Assembly: GCA_016213865.1 (NCBI GenBank)
Contig: JACQZL010000050.1
Coordinates: forward strand, 1-13,109
Direction of reading: 5' to 3'
DNA length: 13,109 nucleotides
DNA from: Candidatus Rifleibacteriota bacterium
GTDB lineage: Bacteria; UBP17; UBA6191; JACPRK01
Within the stretch, counting starts at the first letter, position 1; the number at the start of each line of letters is the position of its first letter. Positions 1-4,965 of this stretch are shown here, piece by piece. The position numbers and the translations under genes are program-made. The notes below the pieces were generated by a model, which made no database searches, had not been told where the DNA came from, and saw only the letters and a program-made list of their open reading frames with translations.

Positions 1-30
1 CGAAGTTGTGCACGCTTGCCGAACGACTAG

Positions 31-237
31 CTTCACCAGCCCCCCGATGGCTGGGTCGTTCTATGCGGCGGCGCCAACGGGGCCTCGGGTCCGGTCGGCA
101 CCCCCGCCGCGGCACTGGCGCACGCCTGCCGAAAGCTCACGTTCGTTGCCGACTCTGGCAATCATCGCGTGCTGATATGGAGAACAATCCCAACCACCTC
201 GAACGTTCCCGCTGAGCTAGCGTTGGTGGAGAATTAG
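31..237 (+). pseudogene. Decayed NHL-repeat gene fragment
   Basis: In the frame ending at the TAG at 235-237, bases 127-237 encode a near-perfect unit of the NHL-like repeat found in the large minus-strand gene of this window. It reads KLTFVADSGNHRVLIW, then RTIPTTSNVPAELALVEN and stop. The giant gene's units read LFVADAGNHRVLGW, then a Pro-Ser linker and ADLVLGQ, so the last part here has drifted from LVLGQ to LALVEN. Upstream the same frame is non-repetitive and hits a stop at 28-30. The neighbouring frame at about 2-60 reads TTSFTSPP, which resembles the 'SFTS' segment that should precede a repeat. I read this as the broken 3' end of a paralogous secreted NHL gene, continuing left of the window or eroded. 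No start codon or signal peptide is visible. Confidence 0.6.
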
Positions 238-424
238 TTTCTCACGCATGAGCCGACGTCTAACACGGCATGGGAGCGACGTGCTCGGGCCTCCTTGACC
301 TGACACGTCTTGGACATCTGGCCTCCATGGTGGGTTCTGGCTTCTTAGCATTCTGTTGCATCGTGCACGGTGGGTATGTTAGAGTTCGGCCTATCCCTCA
401 CCGAATAGGACGACCTCTAACATT
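238..424. other. Intergenic, lower-GC gap
   Basis: No coding signal is seen. Base composition is visibly more A/T-rich than the rest of the window. The stretch ends in the inverted repeat just upstream of the winged-helix reading frame. The short open frame at 270-503 has no recognisable content. Confidence 0.4.
376..423. promoter_or_regulatory. Inverted repeat upstream of the winged-helix frame
   Basis: Two perfect 9-base arms, ATGTTAGAG (376-384) and CTCTAACAT (415-423), are separated by 30 bases. A nested pair, TTCGG (385-389) and CCGAA (401-405), extends the left side, so the stretch could form a long imperfect hairpin or act as a spaced protein-binding site. It ends directly before the ATG at 425 of a predicted DNA-binding protein. 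An autoregulatory operator is a natural guess, and an end of a mobile element is an alternative. The symmetry is seen; the function is inferred. Confidence 0.35.
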
Positions 425-910
425 ATGCGAAACAGAGTCTTCCAGGCTTCCAACCTTGTCACCGTGCTCCAGGAGCGGAAAGCAGCCACGATGGAGGAGT
501 TGAAGACAGCGCTGGGTAGTCAGGTCGATATGACCGTGTTTCGCAAGTTGCGTGAGGTCGAGTACTGCACCAGCTACTCACACCGAGGGAAGTTCTACGC
601 CTTGAAGGCTGTGGCGCGGTTCGATGCGCAAGGGCTTTGGACCTGTCCGGGCCGTCGAACTCGAACTCACGGGGCATCACTACCTGGCACGCACAGAGCT
701 ACATGGGCATGCTCACGCGGCTTTCCGAGCCGTTGGAATACGTCCCCCACCCAGGGTACAGCTCCGACCGGACCCCACCCCGCCAAATGTAGTGGCAACG
801 ACTTCGAGCGACCCCGGAAACCCGCTCTAGGTGCGGCTTCCACTTTTCATGCTGTCGAAGATGGGTCTGACCGTCTGGAGTCTCGGGAAGAAGCACACGA
901 AGACTCATGA
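425..910 (+). pseudogene. Winged-helix DNA-binding protein, frame broken after residue ~72
   Basis: The first ~72 codons look genuine. LVTVLQERKAATMEELKTAL is followed by MTVFRKLREVEYCTSYSHRG, then KFYALKAVARFDAQGLW. I recall this pattern (MTVFRKLRE..Y.TSYSHRG..Y.L..IARFD..GLW) from a family of small winged-helix proteins in environmental Planctomycetota and Deltaproteobacteria-type genomes. There GLW is followed by roughly S-F-R-S-V-W-F-S-R-H-G-T. Here the frame after GLW becomes an Arg/Pro/Thr-rich run to the stop at 908-910. The expected continuation appears in pieces in the other frames: VRAVEL near 647-664 and NSRGITTWHAQS near 670-705. At least two frameshifts are therefore likely. The ATG at 425 lacks a clear Shine-Dalgarno. 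A start at 491 behind GGAAAG is possible but would remove conserved residues. The family comparison is from memory. Confidence 0.5.
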
Positions 911-1502
911 GAGCCGCGAGATTCCCCTGCATCCTCTGTTGGTCGAGGAGCTGAAAGCGGCGGTTCGTCGTGGCCCGAGGGTCGTCGGTTCGGTCAACGG
1001 CCATACACGAGATTTCAGGGGGATCATCGAACGGTGCATCGAGAAGACCAAGATCCCGCATTTCAGGTGGCATGACCTGCGGCACTCATTCGCGACGAAC
1101 CTTCGGCGGGCCGGGGTCTCCTTGGAAGACATCGCTGTCCTCTTGGGCCACAAGGACATCCATACGACGCTCATCTATGCCCACTCCGACCTGACCAGCT
1201 TGGCCCGCTGCGTCGAGCGGCTGGCCGGGCCGCCGCCGTCTTCAACCGCCGCAGCCATCGCGTCATGCTCCGAGGCGCCGTCAGCGACGGCGGGCCAGCG
1301 GTCTGCGGCAACCATGACACCAACGGAGGCCGCGCCGCCAGCGACGTTGGCCTCGGCGGGAACAACGCCATCGCCGTCCGTGTCCCCAACGAAGACCGGC
1401 GACGGAACTTCCGTCGCGTCCGCCGATCAGACCGAGGCCACCTCAGCGGCGATCCCCGCGCCGCCGTCCGTCCCCCCGCCTCCCGAGGCCGAGTCGAGTT
1501 AG
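831..1502 (+). CDS. Tyrosine recombinase (integrase), truncated catalytic domain, probable remnant
   Basis: Tyrosine recombinases cut and rejoin DNA through a conserved R-K-HxxR-H-Y set. Seen here, counted from the GTG at 831: a beta-hairpin Lys in TKTHESREIPLHPLL (about K24), the HxxR box WHDLRHSFAT (H81, R84), the LLGHKD histidine (H107) and the nucleophile in TTLIYAH (Y116). The N-terminal SAM-like DNA-binding domain and the first catalytic Arg (usually in a GLRxxE context) are missing. An in-frame stop at 828-830 closes the frame, and the GTG has no Shine-Dalgarno. The domain ends near residue 131 and is followed by about 90 residues rich in Ala, Pro, Ser and Thr, an unusual tail. It lies about 440 bp from a tRNA-Leu and reads toward its 3' end, typical of integrases of tRNA-targeting elements. 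As it stands it should be inactive. Confidence 0.75.
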   Translation: MRLPLFMLSKMGLTVWSLGKKHTKTHESREIPLHPLLVEELKAAVRRGPRVVGSVNGHTRDFRGIIERCIEKTKIPHFRWHDLRHSFATNLRRAGVSLEDIAVLLGHKDIHTTLIYAHSDLTSLARCVERLAGPPPSSTAAAIASCSEAPSATAGQRSAATMTPTEAAPPATLASAGTTPSPSVSPTKTGDGTSVASADQTEATSAAIPAPPSVPPPPEAESS

Positions 1503-1695
1503 GCCGGTTTCTCGGCACGAGCCGGAAGCAGCAGGTGGCAGCAGACTGCCCCCCCCAAAAACGCGGTTCCGAGGTGGAGGGGGTGCTGGCTGATCTGGCT
1601 CCGCCAGTGGTTGGGGTTTTGATGTGACCAGGGAAAAACTCCCGCCCCTCTCCGGCCTTTCTGGAAGCGGATTTTTGGGGCTTGCCATCATCCGA

Positions 1696-1717
1696 TTTGG
1701 TCTGATTTTGGTCTGAT
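1696..1717. repeat. 11-bp perfect tandem duplication
   Basis: TTTGGTCTGAT occurs at 1696-1706 and again directly at 1707-1717. Short direct repeats between an integrase gene and its attachment site can be arm-type integrase binding sites. That role is only inferred from position. Confidence 0.5.
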
Positions 1718-1747
1718 GAAGGTGTGACGCGAAGATGTTCGAGCCGA

Positions 1748-1764
1748 TTCGTCCACCGGACGAA
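1748..1764. repeat. Perfect 7-bp inverted repeat
   Basis: TTCGTCC (1748-1754) and GGACGAA (1758-1764) are separated by ACC. No T-run follows on either side, so it is not an obvious terminator. Confidence 0.4.
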
Positions 1765-1894
1765 GATGTGCGAAAGGCTCTCATCCCGCTTCTAATGTCA
1801 CATCTCGCGGTCGACGCACATCAAAATCGGGGCGAAACAGGTTCGGGCCGAGGCGAAGACGCCAGCGGGTCTACGGGCCGAAATCCCCAAAAGC

Positions 1895-1928
1895 GAGAGC
1901 GGCTTCCGATCTCTCGGAAGCCGCTCTC
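1895..1928 (-). terminator. Intrinsic terminator of the tRNA-Leu gene
   Basis: There are perfect 15-bp arms at 1895-1909 and 1914-1928 with a 4-base loop TCTC. Read on the minus strand, the hairpin starts about 11 bases past the tRNA CCA end and is followed by GCTTTTGG, a short T-tract. Strength and position fit a Rho-independent terminator for the tRNA transcript. Confidence 0.8.
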
Positions 1929-1939
1929 AGACTGCGTTT

Positions 1940-2026
1940 TGGTGCCGAAGAGGGGACTCGAACCCCTACGGGATTGCTCCCACTGGTCCCTGAAACCAGC
2001 GCGTCTACCAATTCCACCACTTCGGC
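1940..2026 (-). tRNA. tRNA-Leu (anticodon CAG), CCA encoded
   Basis: Read on the minus strand, this folds as a type II (long variable arm) tRNA. The acceptor stem is GCCGAAG paired with CTTCGGC. The D-arm reads GGTGGAATTGGTAGACGC. The anticodon stem CTGGT/ACCAG encloses the loop TTCAGGG, which gives anticodon CAG. The variable arm is GGGA/TCCC and the T-arm is AGGGGTTCGAGTCCCCT. The discriminator is A (1943) and the CCA is encoded at 1940-1942. The body of the tRNA is 84 bases (1943-2026). It decodes CUG, a major Leu codon at this GC content. A promoter lies just upstream and a hairpin terminator just downstream, so it looks functional and independently transcribed. A decayed integrase lies beyond its 3' end. 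Confidence 0.95.
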
Positions 2027-2036
2027 GGGCGCGGAC

Positions 2037-2065
2037 AAGGTATCAAAGGGCGCGCCGGAAGTCAA
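2037..2065 (-). promoter_or_regulatory. Sigma70-type promoter of the tRNA-Leu gene
   Basis: On the minus strand, TTGACT (2060-2065) and TACCTT (2037-2042) are separated by exactly 17 bases. The -10 ends 10 bases before the tRNA 5' end, implying a leader of only a few bases. Confidence 0.65.
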
Positions 2066-2136
2066 GGCTCTGACGCTCTCCGGGAGCGATGCACACAGGT
2101 GGAAAGCCGCGTCACTGCGAGGGCAGGAGGAGACCA

Positions 2137-2235
2137 AACCACGAAGGCACGAAGGACCCGAAGAGCGGCCCAAAGGGCCTCCTTCGATCACGCTTCTCTT
2201 CGTGCAGTCCTTTGGGCTTTCGGGTCTTCGTGGTT
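2137..2235. repeat. Palindromic 'ccacgaagg' intergenic repeat element
   Basis: The left arm (2137-2163) contains CCACGAAGG, CACGAAGG and ACCCGAAG in tandem. The right arm (2209-2235) carries the complement, CCTTTGGGC, TTTCGGGTC, TTCGTGGTT, giving a large imperfect hairpin. A small perfect stem, GGCCC-AAA-GGGCC (2167-2179), sits inside. Short tandem 'acgaagg' palindromes recur between genes in many environmental high-GC genomes (recalled, not searched). It resembles a dispersed REP- or MITE-like element. It could also act as a transcription barrier between the divergent tRNA and SDR genes. Confidence 0.6.
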
Positions 2236-2331
2236 CAAGGGTCTGTGGATTCCCCCATGAGTTGGCGTCGCTTCCCCCGCGAAGGTGTGACGTCGGCTGT
2301 CGCCGGGATCATGGTACTCTGACGCTTGGTC

Positions 2332-2339
2332 GAGGAGGT
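2332..2339 (+). promoter_or_regulatory. Shine-Dalgarno that sets the TTG start of the SDR gene
   Basis: GAGGAGGT lies five bases before the TTG at 2345. There is no ATG or GTG in a better position, and this start gives the canonical MKVLVIGGTRFFG N-terminus. Confidence 0.8.
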
Positions 2340-2344
2340 GCGCG

Positions 2345-3280
2345 TTGAAGGTTCTCGTAATCGGTGGAACTCGCTTCTTTGGGTTGGAGGTCGTGCGGAT
2401 GCTCGCCGGGAGGGGCGACGAGGTTGTCGTGCTCTCGCGCCGCGAGGCACCCGAGCTGGCGGAGGCCCCCGTGCGCTGCATCCTGGGCCCGCGGTCGGAC
2501 CGGGCGGCCCTCGAAGCGGTCGGGGCCGAGGCGGCGCGCCGGCCCTTCGACGCCGTCTTCGACAACGTCGCGATGGACGCAGGCGACGTGGCCGCAATTC
2601 TGGACGTGCTCTCGGGCCGGGTCGGCCAGTACGTGCTGACCAGCACGGGGTCGGTCTACTTCGCGAGGGATCACTCCAGGCCGGTGGCCGAGCAGCAGTG
2701 GGAGCCCCACCACGACCTGGGCTCGCTCCAGGACGAGGGGGCGTCGCCGTACGGTCTCGGGAAGCGCAGGGCCGAGCGCACGCTGCACGTGCGCGGCGGC
2801 GAAGTCGGTAGCTTTACGATCCTGAGGCCGACCTTCATCTTCGGCCCGGGTGATCCCACGGGCCGCCTGGCCTGGTACGTGAACACGCTGCTGGACGGCA
2901 TGCCCGTGGGGCCGATGGAGTTCGTCTCCAACCCGGTCTTCTCGCGCGATGCCGCTCGACTCGTCGTACAGGTGCTCGACTCGCCGCCTCCGTCGGGGCG
3001 GTGCTACAACGTCGCGGGCCGCGAGGTCGTCTCGCTCAGGGACCTGTGCATCCGCATCCAGGGCATCCTCAAGATCCCGGGACCCGGCCAGGCGATGCCC
3101 GGCCAGCCACGCACGCCGCCCCCGATGCCGCCCGAGGGGAGATTCGTGATGGACACAGAGCGCCTGCTGGGCGAGCTTCGCTTCGAACCCACTCCGCTGG
3201 GAAGCTGGCTGGAGTTGACCGCGGGCTTCATCCAGCAAGAGAGAGAGCGCGGAGCCCGCGCTCTCCCGGCCCGGGGTTGA
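2345..3280 (+). CDS. Extended SDR: NAD-dependent epimerase/dehydratase family protein
   Basis: A 311-residue cytoplasmic Rossmann-fold oxidoreductase. The nucleotide-binding loop is GGTRFFG (residues 7-13) after the first beta strand KVLVI. The catalytic set is complete: Ser/Thr in LTSTGSVY (about 98-105) and YGLGK (Y136, K140). LRPTFIFGPGD (160-170) and NVAG (222-225) are typical of extended SDRs acting on sugar nucleotides or related substrates. The substrate cannot be named from sequence. The start is TTG behind a strong Shine-Dalgarno. A 10-bp hairpin (3243-3265) lies in the last codons, without a following T-run. The HEAT-repeat gene starts 58 bases later on the same strand with its own ribosome site, so the two may be co-transcribed, but no functional link is evident. 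The family is clear; the reaction is open. Confidence 0.87.
   Translation: MKVLVIGGTRFFGLEVVRMLAGRGDEVVVLSRREAPELAEAPVRCILGPRSDRAALEAVGAEAARRPFDAVFDNVAMDAGDVAAILDVLSGRVGQYVLTSTGSVYFARDHSRPVAEQQWEPHHDLGSLQDEGASPYGLGKRRAERTLHVRGGEVGSFTILRPTFIFGPGDPTGRLAWYVNTLLDGMPVGPMEFVSNPVFSRDAARLVVQVLDSPPPSGRCYNVAGREVVSLRDLCIRIQGILKIPGPGQAMPGQPRTPPPMPPEGRFVMDTERLLGELRFEPTPLGSWLELTAGFIQQERERGARALPARG
3243..3265 (+). repeat. Hairpin at the end of the SDR gene
   Basis: GAGAGCGCGG (3243-3252) and CCGCGCTCTC (3256-3265) form a 10-bp perfect stem with loop AGC inside the last codons of the SDR gene. No T-tract follows, so it is a weak candidate for an intrinsic terminator or an RNA-stabilising hairpin. Confidence 0.4.
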
Positions 3281-3338
3281 GCCTGCCGCGCTGGCCGCCC
3301 GGCAAACGACGTGTTAAAGTGGTTACGGGGAGACTGAC

Positions 3339-4877
3339 ATGCAGGATTTCGAGCTGGGTGAACTCCTCGACGGCGTAGACGAACAGTCTGCGCTGGCCGC
3401 TCTGGACACCGTCGCTCGCGGAGGGCAACGCGAGATGATGGGGGTCGTCGTCGGCCGGCTAGGGCGCCCTGCCAGTCCCACCCTGCTTGCGGCGATGCTC
3501 CGGGTCCTCGGGTACCTCGGCGGCCCCAACGACGGACGGATCGTCGCGGCCTTCATCGAGAACGACGACGAAGTGGTCCGCGCAACCGCCCTGCGGGCCA
3601 TGGCCCGCATGCGCGCCTCCGGGGCCTTCCCGTTGATGATCCGGGCCGTCGCCACCGATCCGTCCGAGCGGGTCCGCGCGGCGGTGGCGCAGGTGCTGGC
3701 CCCCATGCCCGCCACGGCCATCCAGAACGGCCTGCTGACGATGCTCAAGAGCTCGCGCGACTGGCCGCCGCTGGCTGCGGTGCAGTACGCCGAGAGCGTG
3801 CTGGGCGAGCGCGGCTCAGACCTCCTGATCGCGGCGCTCGAGGCGTCCAACAGCGCCGCTCGCGACCTGGCGACCCGGGCTCTGCAGCAGTTGGCCAGCC
3901 GCGGTCACCAGGGTTCAGTCGACGCCCTCAGCAAAGCCATGCCGGCCGTCAGGCCTCCGGCCGCGGTGTCGCGTGCGCCCGTCGTGCCCGGGCCCACGCC
4001 GACGCCTGCCGCCGGCAGTCTGCGATGGGAGAGCTTTGCCGACCCGAAACCTCCCGATCCGGCCTCGACGGCCTCCGATTCGCCACACCTGTTGGCCGAC
4101 CTGCAGTCACCCGCGATCACGGGTCCGCAGGAGCCCGTACCCGAGGTCGCCCCCCCGCTTTCCACCGCGCCCAGGGCGCCCCAACCGCTCCGGCGCACGC
4201 CTTCGATGGGCAGGACCGCTCCGCCCCCGCTCGAGCCGGAGGCCGCGCCCGAAGCCCCGCCACCTGAAGAAGCTCCCGCCGTCGTCAAGCCGCCTCCGCG
4301 CAGGCTTCGGCCCCCCGCGGCCAGCCCGGGTCTGGGTGGCCCGGGACCAGCCGTGGCGCCGCCGATGGGCCTGCCGATGGACGAGCCCCCGCGCCCCCAG
4401 CCGCGCGCCCGCGCACCGGGCGCCGCCGGACTGCTACGAAAGTGCCCGGTCTGCGGGACCGAGTGCGACACCAAGGCCACGTTCTGCTCGAACTGTGGCG
4501 AGTCGCTCGCCCCGGGCGCCGCGCGACGCCCGGTACCGGCCGGGGCAGCCGCCGCGGCCAGCGGAGGACAACCCTCTCGTCCGGCCGGCATCTTCATCAT
4601 CGGGGCGCTCGGCATCCTGGGTGGATGTGCCGTCACCTTGGGCGGGCTCTTTGCGCTCGACAAGTCTCCGGGCGTGGGCATCTTCCTGATCGCCCTCGCC
4701 GTCGTCCAGTTCCTGCTGGCCTTCGCCCTCCTGCGCGGCAGCAACACGGCACGGCGCATCCAGATTGGCCTGGCGTGTTTCGGCCTCCTCAGCCTGCAAC
4801 CGGGCGCCATGATCGTCAACCTGATCTTCATCTGGTACCTCCAGACCGAGACGGCCAAGGCCTACTGCTGCAACTGA
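3339..4877 (+). CDS. HEAT-repeat protein with zinc ribbon and C-terminal membrane segments
   Basis: 512 residues. GGGGAG (3327-3332) lies six bases before the ATG. Residues 1-205 are helical HEAT-like repeats with recurring patterns such as DDEVVRATALRAMARM, SERVRAAVAQVLAPM and AARDLATRALQQLASRG, usually a protein-binding scaffold. Residues 206-367 are a Pro/Ala-rich, probably disordered linker. Residues 369-387 are a zinc ribbon, CPVCGTEC...FCSNCG, with ligands C369, C372, C383 and C386. Hydrophobic segments follow at about 418-440, 446-465 and 474-500, the last possibly one or two spans. The protein ends CCN. There is no signal peptide, so the HEAT and zinc-ribbon parts should face the cytoplasm, tethered to the inner membrane. 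No enzyme motif is seen; a scaffold or sensor role is inferred. The gene follows the SDR gene and converges with the giant minus-strand gene. I know no named family with this exact layout. Confidence 0.82.
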   Translation: MQDFELGELLDGVDEQSALAALDTVARGGQREMMGVVVGRLGRPASPTLLAAMLRVLGYLGGPNDGRIVAAFIENDDEVVRATALRAMARMRASGAFPLMIRAVATDPSERVRAAVAQVLAPMPATAIQNGLLTMLKSSRDWPPLAAVQYAESVLGERGSDLLIAALEASNSAARDLATRALQQLASRGHQGSVDALSKAMPAVRPPAAVSRAPVVPGPTPTPAAGSLRWESFADPKPPDPASTASDSPHLLADLQSPAITGPQEPVPEVAPPLSTAPRAPQPLRRTPSMGRTAPPPLEPEAAPEAPPPEEAPAVVKPPPRRLRPPAASPGLGGPGPAVAPPMGLPMDEPPRPQPRARAPGAAGLLRKCPVCGTECDTKATFCSNCGESLAPGAARRPVPAGAAAAASGGQPSRPAGIFIIGALGILGGCAVTLGGLFALDKSPGVGIFLIALAVVQFLLAFALLRGSNTARRIQIGLACFGLLSLQPGAMIVNLIFIWYLQTETAKAYCCN

Positions 4878-4936
4878 GGCCGCGGGCTCGAAACCGAGGG
4901 GGCCGAGCTGCGGGCTGGAGTCTTGATTTCGGCCTC
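4876..4936. terminator. Possible terminator between convergent genes
   Basis: GAGGCCG (4876-4882) can pair with CGGCCTC (4930-4936), and GGCCGA (4901-4906) alternatively with TCGGCC (4929-4934). On the plus strand the right arm is followed by a short TTT. The 88-bp space between two convergent stop codons is where a terminator is expected, but the structure is weak. Confidence 0.28.
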
Positions 4937-4965
4937 TTTCTCCGGGGGGGAGTGCGGCCTCGAGT

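Larger units (their letters stand above)
1503..1939. other. 437-bp gap between integrase remnant and tRNA, with small repeats
   Basis: No convincing gene on either strand. It contains a run of eight C (1549-1556), an inverted similarity CCCCAAAAACGCGG (1553-1566) against GCGGATTTTTGGGG (1667-1680), an 11-bp tandem duplication (1696-1717), a 7-bp perfect hairpin (1748-1764) and the tRNA terminator (1895-1928). If the integrase remnant belonged to an element inserted beside the tRNA, this is where its attachment region would lie. No copy of the tRNA 3' end was found in it by eye. Confidence 0.45.

Noticed and set aside
1..1939. A duplicated tRNA 3' end marking the other attachment site
   Set aside because: No second copy of the T-arm or acceptor sequence was found by eye in this stretch; it may lie outside the window.
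1871..2191. Minus-strand frame across the tRNA
   Set aside because: Covers the tRNA-Leu and its promoter; coding is implausible.
3905..4858. Minus-strand frame opposite the HEAT/zinc-ribbon gene
   Set aside because: Gly/Ala/Ser-rich antisense of the Pro/Ala linker; the plus-strand frame has clear domains.
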